This document shows, piece after piece, positions 1-12,786 of a DNA stretch of 64,000 bases. The notes below the pieces were generated by a model. It saw only the letters and a program-made list of their open reading frames with translations. It ran no database searches and had not been told where the DNA came from. The DNA comes from Epiperipatus broadwayi (taxonomy: Eukaryota > Onychophora > Udeonychophora > Euonychophora > Peripatidae): contig JAQFVV010012423.1 in the NCBI GenBank assembly GCA_028023455.1, forward strand, positions 8,166,269 to 8,230,268, read 5' to 3'. The position numbers were made by a program, and so were the translations under genes. Each line of letters begins with the position of its first letter. The stretch's first letter is position 1.

Positions 1-1300
1 GTATAAGAATACTTATGAGCACATATATTTATGCATGTATTTGAATGCAACCAAATGTATTGTTGTTATGGAATAATGATGTTAAATATCTTATTTGCCT
101 GATTATATTTAAATATTATTATGGCTTGTATTGGTGTATTATACACACATATTTTGTTTTTGCTTCTTCACATTGAACTTGAATGAATGATATAAAAGTA
201 ATAAATTCTAATATTACAAATAAATTCTAATATTACAAATAAATTTACTTTATTAAAATTAAAACTTATAATATGATGTTTTTGTCATGGATTTTAAATT
301 TTGTCTGAACCTCATTTTGATATTTGGATACCTGAATTTAATGCAATCATGTTAAGTAATACATTAAAATATAATAAATCATATAGATTTCAAACAAGAT
401 TGAATAATATTGCCTTTATTGAAATGAAATTATATAATAATAGTGTCATAGGGTAAAATTATATAATTAATAATTATAAAATTTGATTTTAGACTGTATA
501 ATTTGTTATGTATATTTTTTACTGATTTTGAATTCCCATTGTGGGCTGGATACATGTGAGTAATATTGTTAATTATTAATAAGTTATAAAATTTTATTGC
601 TACAACATGCTAACCAATCTGTTTACTTTTTAGTTGTTAGTGTATAATTTTGTTTTCATGTTAGCAGGGCCACTTCATGGATAAGAGAAATCTTTGAGCA
701 AGCAAAATTCCAACACCCCTAGTCTTATGTACAAAGCCAGCCTGAAGGTGATGCACAGGAACAAGGCTTCACATTTATCAAGGCCCAGGCCTGCAAGATC
801 AACATCTTTTGCAAAAATGAAAAAATAAAACATTTTATCACTTGCTAAGTGAAACTACATTTTCTTTTTTTTTTTGTCAAATCTTTGTAATTTGTAGGTC
901 TTACAAAGAATATGATGTGCAAAGTAATGCAATTATATAAACACTGATTAGGAATTAAGCAGATTTTTCAGTTATGTAGAATGTGTATATTTAAATGTTT
1001 ACAATACCCTAGTCAGGTTAATGTGAAATCAGCATAGGTCAAGAATTAGTCTCTTTGTTAGCATTTTTATTTATTGAATCAGAATTTGCAAGAAAAAAAA
1101 AAAACTAAATTAGGACTGTTATTAATGGATTGACAATAAAACATTGAAAAATATATATATATTTTGCATTACATGCACTTTATTTTGTTTTCTAAAATAT
1201 TGATTTAAAATCATATTTATAATAAATAATTAAATATTTATACATCATAAGTATCAGTTTGCAATTTTAATTGACAGCATTCCTGTTTAGAAACCATCAT
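1..1300. other. AT-rich flank without a recognised gene
   Basis: No coding unit is recognised. The stretch is AT-rich with short homopolymers. A visibly GC-richer island at about 665-800 is preceded by a splice-acceptor-like sequence (TTTCATGTTAGCAG) and followed by AATAAA at 824-829. In one frame it gives a 17-residue open tail (starting ATSWIREIF) before a stop. This could be the end of an unseen plus-strand transcript or just an old repeat; nothing decides between them. Confidence 0.4.
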
Positions 1301-1397
1301 CTCTATAGATTTGAATCGGACAGAAAAAACAATTTAATGCACTATCTCAGAGACCTGATGAATGTTGGATTTAAACAGAAACCATCAACAGAAAAGT

Positions 1398-1905
1398 CAA
1401 ACAATTTTATAACAAACTAAGGTCTAACCTAGCCAAAGAGGATAAACCACATATGCTGCTACCATATATACCTACTTTAGTTAAAAAACTTGTTAAGAAC
1501 TTTACTACAGATTTTAATTTAAGTTTTCACATGGCACTAGCCACTAACAGATTAATTAATAACTCAAAAGAAAATTTGCACCTGACCAACCCCCCAGAAT
1601 GTCTACAAAACCCATGCCCCCAAAATGGCTGCAGTGTGGCATATTATGGTGAAACACATACTACAATAGCCATCAGAGTATCACAACACCAATATTTATA
1701 CAGCAGGGCTTGAATCAAATCTGAGGGTAATTATATTTTTTGAACATCAAAAATCCACAGGTGACATGTTTGAACCTTCTACAACTGAAATGGTGTGCAT
1801 TGAGCACAATGAGGCCAAGTGCAAGATTAAGGAAGCATGCTTCATTGCAGATGACCCCAACATCATCAATAGGAGAGATGCCTGCTTCTCCATTTCAAAA
1901 AAATA
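1398..1905 (+). pseudogene. Penelope-like element remnant (end of RT and GIY-YIG endonuclease)
   Basis: This is a decayed C-terminal part of a Penelope-like retroelement polyprotein. The first frame contains LPYIPTLVKKL, which resembles the LPYV/I-P-x-L segment that follows the reverse transcriptase in these elements. A cysteine pair and AYYGETHTTIAIRVSQHQ follow, matching the GIY-YIG nuclease layout (Y-Y-G-E-T, then R and H). After a frame change near 1710 comes EHQKSTGDMF and then EACFIADDPNIINRRDA, which fits the family's closing block (EA, I, N-x-x-NR). The two frames together span about 165 codons. Stops before 1398 and the frameshift show it is dead. No terminal repeats were found. A Penelope-like origin is inferred from motif order; other GIY-YIG proteins are less likely because of the preceding LPYIP block. 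Confidence 0.7.
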
Positions 1906-4900
1906 GGCCGTCTAGGTTATTTGCATACATTTGCATATATCTTTATATAAAAAGATATCTATAACAATTATTAGAATAAGCTATGAATATGGGAACACAA
2001 AGATCCTGAAAGCACTAAGCAATTATTAATTCATAATATAGCTTCATGTATGTGCGTTTCAAGTGCAATATGTAGATTATGAATCATAAATGATGTAAAA
2101 CTAAGTTATATCTATATTTGCAAGTAAGATAATATATTTTTAAATATCTGTTTTTTTATCATGTGAAAAAGGCCCACTCCCCACCCTTTATCATGAAATA
2201 AAAATTAGTCAGTTAAAACAATGTGAATTTTATATAATTTGGTTTAACAAAAGACTGAAGAATATTAAAAAAATATAATAGCTTATACCTTTCTTTTTAT
2301 TTATATATTAATTCTCATAACTTTGGTAACTGCAATGTGATAAATAATGATTAGCTTTGACTAGATCAACTGTAATCAACATCTTTCTAATTAGATAAAA
2401 ATAACGCTGTTTTTTTAATTGGTTTCATTTGGAATCTCTCATGTATAATTTGTCTTCTATTTTCAAAGTTAGCTTCCCAATTATTCATTCAATAATAGAA
2501 TATTTATATGACTTTATGATTTAATTTTTTGTATGCTTGATATTTCAGTATAATAACTTTGTCACACTATATAATCTGGTATCTATGAGTTTTAAGGATT
2601 TACATTACATTTATTAGAAGAAATTTTTACATTTACATTGTTTATTCTATAAATTTTTAGAAGCCATTATTACCTCTTGCACTCTCTTTTGTTTTATGAT
2701 AAACTACAATAATTTTAAAAAAATCAAACATTTTGTTTCTTCCACTAGAATAGATAAAGAATTTTGTAGGTACTTTCCCAATAGAGTGATTACAAATAAT
2801 ATTGTCTGGTTGTAACAATCAACAGAGTAGTATTAAATATTTTATTGAAATGTGCCAATATCTTTTTAAAATTTTTAAGCTAATTTTGCTTTCCTTTGAT
2901 TTAACTGGCATGTATATGGGTAATATTATGGTTCAATTATGAATTTTAACTTAACAACAAATTCCATAACAGTCCAAATCCAATGAAAAGCAGATTAGTA
3001 AAACATGTAAATAAATTATATTCATATTAAAAAAAGATAATATTAATATTAAAAAAAAATCGTTATTAAAAAAGCCACAAAATTACACCAGAATCAATCC
3101 CCAAATTCCACATTTCAGCATTTGATATTCTAATACTTTAGTTATACTGAACACACAATAAGAGAGGTTATAAAATGACTGAGAAATTAAATTACCTACT
3201 ATGCATAATTATTTTGAAGTAATATTTTTAAAATAAGTTTATTTTTAAATAAATTATTAATAATAATGTGTCATTTTTAAATATAAATTAAGTTGTTTAA
3301 ATAAAAGTAATTTGGAAATCTAAATATTTTCCATTACATATAAATTGTATTAATTATCACAGCAAAATGGAGCCAGTCTTTTCAGTTTAATGCAATGGTA
3401 GACTGCATAATATTTATTATATTTAAAATATTTATCACAAGACTGAATAAAAAAATAATTTTCTTATATTGAAACTAGAAATATTTGCAATCAGCACATT
3501 TTAACAATAGAGTGATTCAGAAATCTAAACAGTTTCACTCACATGTCAATTTTGTTGCTTATTACAATAAAATGGCACTGTCTGTTCAGTGTAGTGAAGT
3601 GATAAATATAAGGTTTAATACACTTCTAACAATTGTCACAATACCAAGAGAAAAATTCCAAATGTCCATAATTGTAAAGAAAAGAAGAATATATGAAAAA
3701 CTTCCAATTACGAGTTGATTTTTTTATATCACAACTGAGTTTCTTTTGAAACATTTTTGATGAATGCTATAAAAATATTTGCTTTATTTTGTTAGAGTTC
3801 ATTAATCAGCTTTTTAAATTAATCCATTGAAAGTTAAATGTGTCTTGTGTATTCTGAATTACTGTACATTAATTGGCAATTTTGTAAATAATACACATTT
3901 TTTACACGCCAACTGGATGAATTTTATCAAAATCAAAGAAAATTTTAAGTATGTCTTTTAATGCAATACAATTTAATAAAACATTATTTTCACATATGAT
4001 CCTGTGTATTTAAAAATATTGAGTGACCACTAATATAAGATCTGGTTATAATAGGCTTCAGAAATATATAATACATAATTTTGAAGCCATTATAACCTAT
4101 TGAAAAGACAAAAAGCTTATAACCTCTGCTGAAAGATCACGAATAAGCTCTGGAAAATTTCAAGATAATATTAGGATTATACCTTATTTCTAAAGTGAAG
4201 GGAAGGTATTGTTGTACATTGATTATGTGTTATAATGTAAATAAAGTTGCAGCTATTTGTGTAAAAACTAGTTAAAATAAAAGATAAAATTCATTCTAGA
4301 AATTTTTCAAATACATAGCCTTATGCAAATACCAAAACAACCTGTATCTGCTAGTTTGCATGAAGATAAGAAACTATTTATACAAATATATCTCCAAGCA
4401 AAGTGGACTAGCTAAAAGGTCAGCAGAACATTAACAACATAGTCAAAGAAAAGTTCAGTACTGTAAATTATGTGTTTGTGAACCCAGTATTCCATGAGTG
4501 GTGAAATATGCTGAAGAGATCATTGTGATGTAAACTTAATGAAGAAGAGTTAACAAAAGTACTGTATAAAAATGCAACTTTATAGTTTAATGCTATGAAG
4601 AATTGTGTGTGCAAATTAAGATTAATTAAATTTATGAAAAGTAACCAGCAAGTCACTAGTTGAAAGACTAACAAGTTACTAATACTATGTATTTATAGTA
4701 ATAAATTCATTATGTAAAACATTTTTTTGTGTGTATTATTTATTTCCAAAATAATTTAATGAGTGAGCTTAGATGAAATCTCAGTTATACTTCCATTCTT
4801 TATTTATAATAAATTCCATTTCATTTGTGCTTACCATATTTGTGATTTTATATTAAACTAATGTATCCATTTTTTAAATCAATTCTCTCTTAATGTTTTC

Positions 4901-5790
4901 TTTTAACTTCACAAATACAACAATATCCTTTGTAATATTAAATAAATTGTATAATCTTTCTTCACTTGAAAGTGATCTGCAAATTGTAATTTTCTAAATA
5001 AAAGATTATTGAATCACAGTGTGAAATTGCAATCAGGATCTTTAGCACTCTCCTCTTTTGGCCACTAACCATTGCCTCGGTTGATGATTTTATTGACCTC
5101 CTGGTAATAAAGACATGTCTTACATGCAATCTCTCCATTCTGAACAGACATATACTTTTAAAATTTAAATCTTTATAAAAATTAAGACAACCAGTATAGT
5201 AAAATTGTTTAATATAAATATGCAATCACTAATTATACTCTTACTACAAATATTAGTTATATACAATGGCTGAAAGCATAAAGACATAATGTAAATCGTA
5301 GGCTTGCTTTAGTCTCATTTGGAGGCAGGTCTCTCCACAGCCGAACTATAGTTTAATTAAAGAAAGACATCATGATGTCCAGCATCATGGAGTTGCAAAT
5401 TTATTTCCACTGTAGTAGTTTCCAAGAGCAATAACCAACTCTTCAAAGAATTGCTTCCCAACTACTCTTCAATTAATGATTCAAATTCCCTCACATTTCA
5501 TTGGGCAACAATAGCAGATCTTCGTGACATAAACTAATATTTAATCTATCTTAGTTGAGTTATCCAGTTTTGGTCAATTATCTTTTCAATTACTAATAAG
5601 ATTAGTTAGTTTAATTTTATTATTTTAGGAATTCAATTAGCATTGTTTTAGCTTTTCCACGTAATTACTCTAATTATTCAAGATAAGTCTTTTGTAAATC
5701 AGAAACTCTTTTATTGATTGATTTAATGATTTATTTTATTTTTTCACTAATGACTTTTACAATCTATGTTTCTAGCTTTATATACATATG
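1906..5790. other. AT-rich intergenic DNA, no gene seen
   Basis: Several frames of 60-90 codons occur here (for example 3485-3718 plus, 4468-4674 minus, 4962-5225 minus). They have the Lys/Asn/Ile/Phe-rich, motif-free composition expected of chance frames in AT-rich DNA. A degenerate direct repeat at 3300-3720 is listed separately. Confidence 0.5.
3310..3680. repeat. Degenerate direct repeat, two copies of roughly 190 bp
   Basis: Two blocks, from about 3315 and about 3515, share the same order of short matches: an AAATCTAAA start, then a run to AAAATGG, then GTCTTTTCAG versus CTGTTCAG, then a TCACAA block. The copies are strongly diverged. The block TAATGCAATGGTAGACTGC at 3389-3407 resembles a tRNA A-box, so an old tRNA-derived SINE pair is possible but unproven. 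Confidence 0.3.
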
Positions 5791-5899
5791 TATTACAAAC
5801 TACACACATTAGCAATGTACACGCACATAACCCACTTTCCCTATTTCAGATTTTCTCTGAAGTCAGAATAAGGTCACAAAGTTTAACTAGATTTTTTCA

Positions 5900-6760
5900 T
5901 CACTTTTTTAACACAGTTGGAAGCTGGATTTATATCTGTTTCTCTGGTTGTAATCTCTGGCACACATACTTGATCTTCATCCTTCAACTCAGTCTGATCC
6001 GGTTCATCTTGTTTCTTTAGTTTGCTATTCTTCCTTGGAGCTGGTTTTTTTTTAACCTTTCATGAACTAGATTTCATTTAAATCCTTTCACAAATGATTT
6101 TTATAGTGCTTATGTAATTTCTTGACTTCATCTGTTTGAATGATGGTTATTTGCTTTGTCAGATTATGTTTAACTACTGTTGAGTCCAAACTTAAACTAT
6201 TTTTGATTCACACCTTTCACTTGAAGAAAACTTACATGTCATTTCTTATTTACTATAATCACTGCTGATGTGTGGTTCATCAATTAAGCATGCAGCTTAT
6301 GACATGTATAATTCTGTTGGTGATTTACATGATTTCACAGTTGGAATTGAATGCTGGTAGAGAAGTGTGATATATCACTTCTTGTATTTCCATTTTCCCC
6401 AATTTGCTGATCAATAGTGTTAAATTTTGGAAAAATTTTCAGCCAATCTGTTAGATTGAAGATGATATGTTAGCATGAGTATGTGTTTTATACCCCATTG
6501 TTTGAACCTGTATGGCATAAATCTGGTTCCATTGTCAGAAATCAAGATTTCCAGTAGTACATGTAAAAAATATTGCAATTTTTTGATTGTTACTTCAGAA
6601 ATAATCTTTAATTAATTTGTATTCAAATCACTCGAATATGAATCAACCACAACAAAAATAAGTGTTCACTAAATAAATAGCATGATCAATATTGATACAC
6701 TGCTATAGCCCCAATGCTTTTGGCCATGCCATAAAGATTTTAAATGTCAGCCTATCACAT
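5900..6760 (-). pseudogene. Ty3/gypsy integrase core remnant
   Basis: The minus strand encodes a broken retroviral-type integrase (rve) core. Readable pieces in order are VVVDSYSSDLNTN (about 6660-6620; the first catalytic Asp of DDE and the segment after it), then EILISDNGTRFMPYRFKQ (about 6560-6500; second catalytic Asp in the LxSDNGxxF motif), then HILMLTYHLQSNRLAENF (about 6475-6420; the PYHPQSNGxxER block, with Glu kept). This spacing and wording are typical of the K02A2.6-like gypsy class common in invertebrates. Stops and frameshifts separate the pieces. Toward 5900 the minus strand stays weakly protein-like but is not assignable. No reverse transcriptase, gag or LTR could be tied to it, and it is a different copy from the gag-bearing element at 7.9-11 kb. 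Confidence 0.72.
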
Positions 6761-6859
6761 GACATTTACACATCTTTTAATGCAATTTTCAATTTTGCAA
6801 GTAATGGTAGGACAATGGAATAATGTTTGTGCTCTGACTAGACCTGAATATCCATAATA

Positions 6860-7948
6860 TGATAAACCACTAATGGGTTTATTTTATTATTACCAATTCG
6901 TAATCATTTACTTTAATCTAAGGGATCTTCCGGGTAATTGTTTTTCGAGAGACTTCTTAACAAGATTGCATCACTTCTGGCTACAAAATTATATATGAAA
7001 AAAATAATAAGTTTCATATATAATACCTTATATATATATATAATATAACTATTAATTTATTCGCAATCTCCTACACTGAAATATGTAGATATTTATTATT
7101 TACGCCCATATACACATGAGAATATTATTAAATAAAATATTTTTAAATTAAAATACATACGAGTTAATGTGATTTATGTTATAATACTAACCAAAAGAAA
7201 TATATATATTATTAGCTATGTATATACGTGCGTACAGGCAGGTTTGAATACAGTTAGGTGGTAGGAGATTGGATGTGGGCTGTGAAGCAGGATCTGAGCA
7301 TCAGATCATCTGCTTCACATTACATGAGTTTTATTTCTGTCCCCTACTTGTATATACAGGTTCGAGTCCACAGGATATCTGTGACCCGATTAAACCTCTT
7401 CATACCTCACATTTTACAAATGATAACCCTCTAAGCGACAACTCTGGTCACTATACTGAGGTGGGTTGGGAGGCTGGCATCTTTTCATCCAGATCATCCA
7501 TGAGCTCAGAATATTTTACTGATAGCTCATATTTTTATAAAGGGGTTCTTTCCCCATACATTGTATTCTAATCCATTGATTCATGATATTTGTCAAATAT
7601 CTAACTGGAAATCTTAATCCAGTGAGTCATTATGAGAAGGGGGTCTCTGTCCTGGTGATCGCAGAACACTCATAAATGCATAACAGAGAAGGCTCACCAT
7701 ATACTGCTAAGATCCACCTACAAATATCTTTACCTACACACCTTCAGCCTCTATCTACGATCTTGCACTACTATCTATCATCTGTTTTTTCTTAGTTTGG
7801 GTAAAGTGCTTTATACTGTTTGGCCATTTACTGGCTCATTCTTTTATATTATCGTGATCAATATTTCCTTATTCATTTTCCATTACTCGTGATCCAATTC
7901 CATTTCCAATCTTGTTCCAGTGAATCCATCCTTTATTAGTGATCACAC
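6860..7948. other. Unassigned stretch between two gypsy remnants
   Basis: A 100-codon plus-strand frame at 7269-7571 shows no recognisable domain. It lies directly beyond the end of the gag element, so it may be decayed element interior read in the wrong direction. No protease DTG/DSG signature was found on the minus strand. A B-box-like GGTTCGAGTCC is at 7361-7371, without a convincing A-box. Confidence 0.35.
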
Positions 7949-9397
7949 TTAGGTTTTATCTGGGGGTTGTCTTTCTCTATTGACATCACATCTGCCTCCT
8001 CTGGGATGTGGATTTTGATCCTTAAGTTCTCGGTCTTCAGTCCTGTCATATGGACACTTGGATCCGTCTCCAATCTTTGTCGTCCATTTTCCTGCCTCCT
8101 TGGGTTCCACTCTGTAGAATATCTCCGGTTTTCTTGCCATCATCCTTTGCTAGGATCCCATCCATTTTTTATTATAAGTGGTTCTTTTGGAGGCAGTCTA
8201 GGTTTACATCCATCCTTCTGGTCAGCCCTGGTGGTATCCGATGCACTTAGCAACTCAGCCACACGGTCCACCATCTTCCTCTCTGTACTGTTTAATGTCT
8301 GTTCTATCTCTTATTTGCATCTCAGATAATGGGTTTGCAGTCATCATCCGTAATTTGGCTACTTGACGGCGAAAGAATGTTGTAAACGATTCCCCCGGTC
8401 TCCATTTCTCCTGTGTTATCCGATGCAGCATATCTTCTTGGAGTTCCTCACTCCAATAACTGGTCTTCAAAGCCTTGTGATACCCTGCAAATGTGGGTTT
8501 CTGGAACAGTGAGTTCCACCAGACTTGAGATTCGCCCTGCAGGTGACCGCTAACTTGGCCTCCTCATTCATCCTATTAAACTTGAAATACCGCTCGAGGC
8601 TTCCCAAGTGCTCCATAGGGCTTTCTCCAGGGTTTCCAGCAAATACTTGTATTTTTAGAAATTGGTGGAAGCCAACAGGATAATCCATGCAATTTCCAGA
8701 GCCCATATCTCTACATTCTCTATTTTTTCTTGGTCCTATGCCCTTTACTTCGGTATTGGCACTGTTATTGGCTGACCTACTTATCCTCTTCAAATTTTGC
8801 ATCTAACCTTTCTACTGCCTTCACTATCTGATTTATATCCCACTGCATGCTCGTCAGCATCCTATTCTCTTCTACTTTTATCACTTCCTCTTCTTTATCT
8901 AACTTTCTTATTCTCTTCTCTGGCCATCCTATGTCTTCCCTCAGATCAAACTCTGCTCTCTATTTATACTCTCAGCCCTATCTAATTCGTCACATATACA
9001 TGGCTCCATACTCCTTTGTTCACTCCACTTAATTTCTGTCACGTGTATTTCTTGTGTCCTTAGCCTCTGATTGCTGGATGAAGTCATTTCTAATTTCTTC
9101 CATGGTTTCAGCAATTCTTTTCTGGTTGTCCATTTCTACTTTTACCCGCCATTCTTCCATCCTTCTTTCCTGTATGTCCATGTATTCCTTCATGAATTGC
9201 TGTTGCTCAACTCTCTTTTGCATTAGCATATCCATTATATCTCTATGGTTTATTTTAGCTTTTACTTCCATCTCCTTATCTTCATTCCCTTCTCTTACTT
9301 CCTTTTCTTGAAGGTCCATTTTAGCTTGGGACCTTGTACGCATAGATATCAATTTATTCAACCTTTGATCTGTGTTTGTTATTATTTTACTGAACAC
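7949..9397 (-). pseudogene. Ty3/gypsy gag remnant (coiled coil plus retrotransposon-gag domain)
   Basis: Broken gag gene of an LTR retrotransposon, read from 9397 downward. The N-terminal frame (9397-9029) begins MFSKIITNTDQRLNKL, passes MRTRSQAKMD and is a highly charged coiled coil rich in Glu, Lys, Met and Gln. The central frame (8802-8467) carries IQVFAGNPGESPMEHLGSL and RYFKFNRMNEEAKLAV, the typical start of the Retrotrans_gag fold (F-x-G, then L-x-x-Y-F, then E-x-K-L). The next frame (8470-8255) has EKWRPGESFTTFFRRQVAKL, the family's PGES/L-x-x-F-F-x-R-Q segment. Pieces continue to about 7949 without a clear zinc knuckle. Frameshifts occur near 9030, 8800, 8468 and 8255. No protease, RT or integrase follows. 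The gag resembles that of the second element at 55.8-57.4 kb in layout and motifs. Confidence 0.75.
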
Positions 9398-10785
9398 TTC
9401 TGGATGTATTTATAGCAAAAAATTTCTTTCGACTGACTCTTTGCTTTTTACTTTGATTAGCTATTTAATTTATTTGTTATTTGTCGGTTAGCATTTAGAC
9501 TGCTAGCCAACCCAAACATCCGCCCTCTGGTTCACCATCTTGTCTCCCTGCCCTAGATTCGTTTGAATGCCTGTCCCACCTTGATGATTGTCCTTTATTT
9601 CCCCTACTTATCCAACTCTGACTCACTATACTTCAATTAATAATGCTCTTATGTATTATCTTTAGCTATAATTTCAACTGAATTAGAGTTCCTGTTATAG
9701 GGTAGTGTGTTAAGTGTATTCATTTATTCAATTTTGTTAAGGCTATCGCCAATTCACCCACACATTTATTTTTCTATTTCTTAATATTCTACATTATACC
9801 TTGGTACTTTACTTATCGCTTTCTTATCACGGTCATAAAATCCCACCAATATTTTATTTTCTAATATTACATTTATAGTTTTCGATCACTTTAAGGTTAC
9901 GGCTGTTTAAAACAAATCATGCACATATATATTTCTTTAACGTAATAACCTCTTTCGTTACACAGATTATATTTGTACTTAATTGATCACTTTACTATTT
10001 TAAAATCATACATATATATTTCCTTCCATTTAACAGATATACTTCGTTGTACAGGCTATGTTAGCAATTTATTGATCAAGTTATCCTCACGACTATTTTT
10101 AAAATCAGACATATATATTTTCCTCAACTTAACTAAAATATGCAACAATTCTAGAATCATACATATATTTTCTTCAATTTAACTTATATACGCAAACATT
10201 TTTATCATTTATCATTATAATATTTTATTTTCAGCTTGACTGAGATACGCTATTATTAATTCACACATATATCTTTTCAACTTCGCTTATACAGGCGATT
10301 ATTCTAACGTCTGACATATATATTTCTTCACTTAACTTAGTTCGGCGACTATTTTATTATTTATGATTTATAATTACAACCTTACTGAAACTTTTATTCT
10401 TTTTAACTTAACTACTTTATTTTTGTTACGACAATTACATCTACATAATCAATTCTTTGTTCGTTACAATTTATCTGAATACTTCTTGTCTTAGATTATA
10501 TACGTCACTACGCATTTCAAAACTTTCTTAATAAAAAATACCTTCGCCCTCTTTCTATCCTTTGTACACATATGACGTCGAAACACATATATACAGTATT
10601 ATAAAGTAAAAAAATTATCCCCTTCGTCATCGCTTCTCACCACTTTAACTTACGACGCTAATTTCATATATTTTTGAAAACACATATATATTTTTTAGAA
10701 AATATTTTCGTTATCTTATAAAATTAATTCAACATGTGATCACTAATTGCACAGCAATAGAAATCCCGGAACCTGGCCCCCAAAA
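9398..10785 (-). other. 5' leader of the gypsy element between LTR and gag
   Basis: On the minus strand the 1.4 kb between the LTR edge at 10786 and the gag start has no frame of note. Directly inside the LTR edge the minus strand reads TTTTGGGGGCCAGGTTCCGG (about 10785-10766), a plausible tRNA primer-binding site beginning TGG. The rest is T-rich on the plus strand, with many ACATATATAT-type motifs recurring at 40-100 bp spacing between 9910 and 10330, which looks like a decayed tandem array. Confidence 0.45.
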
Positions 10786-11110
10786 TGTAACGGAAACCCG
10801 GCGATCAAAAGCTTAAACTTCCCTTTTATTTATATATAATGGGGAATTCTTAAAATTCAAGATTGTCCACTTTCCGCTACTGCAAGCAGAGAGAACATAC
10901 GGACATAAACGAGTCTATATCCGTACTTGGCCGAACCTGTAACTATACGGGTATAGTCCCAGGTTATTTTTCCTGGTCAAATGTCTCTCAACTGCTGTAA
11001 GATTTAACAGAGTTATAGCGCTTGGATATTTATAAATTTTAACGGGATCAAAATACTGTATCACTAGCTTCACGTGTTAATTCAGTACTCATAATGAGTA
11101 ATCATTATTT
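10786..11110 (-). repeat. 5' LTR of the gag-only gypsy element (outer edge uncertain)
   Basis: The plus strand begins TGTAACGGAAACCCGGCGAT at 10786, so on the minus strand the LTR ends in CGTTACA, followed two bases later by the primer-site-like sequence. An AATAAA poly(A)-type signal inside CTATATATAAATAAAAGGG-like sequence (minus, around 10845-10825) sits about 40 nt before that end, as expected for R-U5. The block is GC- and CpG-richer than its surroundings. The outer boundary could not be set; about 11110 is a guess at the return to AT-rich DNA. No second copy was found in the window. Confidence 0.5.
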
Positions 11111-11459
11111 CCCAAGCTCTCAGATTATATTATTTTTGGAGTGGCGAAGAACGAGACGAAACAGATTTAAATCAATAATAAATATTTTTAATAGAATAAA
11201 TTAACAATAAAAAAGAAATACTTTAAATTATTCACACTCAATAAAAAAACAGATTATTTGCTATAATGCTACGAGTAAAAATAAAATAGAAAAGATCTTA
11301 TAAATGATTGTACATTTATAAATCGTCATTCCGGATATATATAAAAGTTAAAGAATGTCTTTATCATTCAAAGTGAGAATTTGGCCATTGTCTCAATAAA
11401 GGTATGTGCACATGGAAATATAAAATGTAGTATACATATTTACCTAGGTTTTTAAGTCT

Positions 11460-11830
11460 CTGAATTAGGTTGAAGTCTTGCTGACTGCCACATGGAATTT
11501 CTCCACTTCTTTAGCAGGGACGGTCGCTCCTAAGTTAGATTTTGGTTGTAGGAACTCCTCAGTGTTTAAGGCATCAAGGACAAGACAAAAACGAATCCTC
11601 CAGCAGGCGCTACGTCAGCAGTTGTTTCATCTAGACAGGAACCATTAGAGCACAGTGAGTCTGGATTGGCAAGCGACCACGACGGCCCTTAGCCTGCCAT
11701 TCTCAATGAGGCACCGACATTAGAAATCATATCTTGTTAACTATCTGCTTATTATCGGAGCAGTGTTTCCACCCACCTCTCGACAAGAAGTCTCCAACTC
11801 TAATCCCCAAACTATATCTGAAAACTTTTT
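11460..11830. other. GC-richer, CpG-containing island of unknown nature
   Basis: About 370 bp stand out from the AT-rich surroundings by G+C content and retained CpG (for example GGGACGGTCGCTCC, GCAGGCGCTACGTCAGCAG). On the minus strand a stretch reads EEFLQPKSNLGATVPAKEV and onward to a stop near 11480, which looks protein-like, but no family is recognised. It could be part of an older transposon or the U3 region of the adjacent LTR element. Confidence 0.3.
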
Positions 11831-12661
11831 AATTATAAAATTCCACAGTCCTTTCGATCCTTTGTTTTCAGCTTTCGTTCACACCTTTCTTTCTTACTAT
11901 GTCTTTGGCCATATATAGATTTACTTTTATATAATTTCGTAGCACTATGTACATTTATTTATTTTAATTTTCTTAATTTTACTTAAACAGATTTTTTAAT
12001 AAATGTTTTTTTTTATTTTATTTTGACCAGCATTAATTATTGCTGTCTTCATCCCACTTCATACACACTCCATACATGCATTTCATTTTTATCGTCAAAT
12101 GTGTACTTTTATAACTCCTATCCTTATCTTTTGGTCATGTTTTTTAAATTTCTATTTTTGCTCTGTTTAAGGCTTTCAAACTTTACTTTTCTTTCTAAAA
12201 TCGTATTTTAGTTTGCATTTTATTTATATTTCTTTATCTCTTAATTTTCTATATGTACCATTTCAATATTTCTAACTTTACTTATTTTCATTTCACAAAA
12301 TCTTAACTTTGGAGGGTAAAAGATAAGAATCTTTTCGATTCTAATGCCCTCTCTTTTTTAATTAAAACATTTCTTTGTTTTGTAATTTTTTAAACTCACT
12401 TTTTAGTATTCCAAGCACAATATTTAATATTCTTTGAATGTTAAATATCTATAGTGTGATCGCAATATGTGCAATCATCACAATATATAACTTCATTTAT
12501 ATACACATTTAATCTGCATGCAAAAAAACTCAACTTATATTTCAAGTGAAAATTATCAGGCAACTGAGAAAAAAAACCCGAGTGTTTCATGATCTTAAAC
12601 TAAGAGGAAACATACCAAACTAATTTTGCTGGTTGATGCATATTAGTCAGTCGTCCATTCA

Positions 12662-12786
12662 TGCTCATTTACTATAAGAATAATCACATAGTAATAATAA
12701 TAACTCCAAAAATAAGAATGCATATACTGCTCATTTACTATAAGAATAATCACATAGTAATAACTCCAAAAATAAGAATGCATATA
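12662..12786. repeat. Tandem duplication, about 60-66 bp, two copies
   Basis: Unit 1 (12662-12727) and unit 2 (12728-12786) both start TGCTCATTTACTATAAGAAT and end AAAATAAGAATGCATATA. They differ mainly in the number of ATA/TAA triplets in the middle (unit 1 has two more), so the duplication is recent. Confidence 0.9.

Noticed and set aside
665-830. Terminal exon of a plus-strand gene
   Set aside because: Only a 17-codon frame after an acceptor-like site; no homology and no upstream exon in the window.
7967-8329. 120-codon plus-strand frame
   Set aside because: It is the antisense shadow of the minus-strand gag remnant.
9054-9311. 85-codon plus-strand Ser/Phe/Ile-rich frame
   Set aside because: Antisense shadow of the gag coiled coil.
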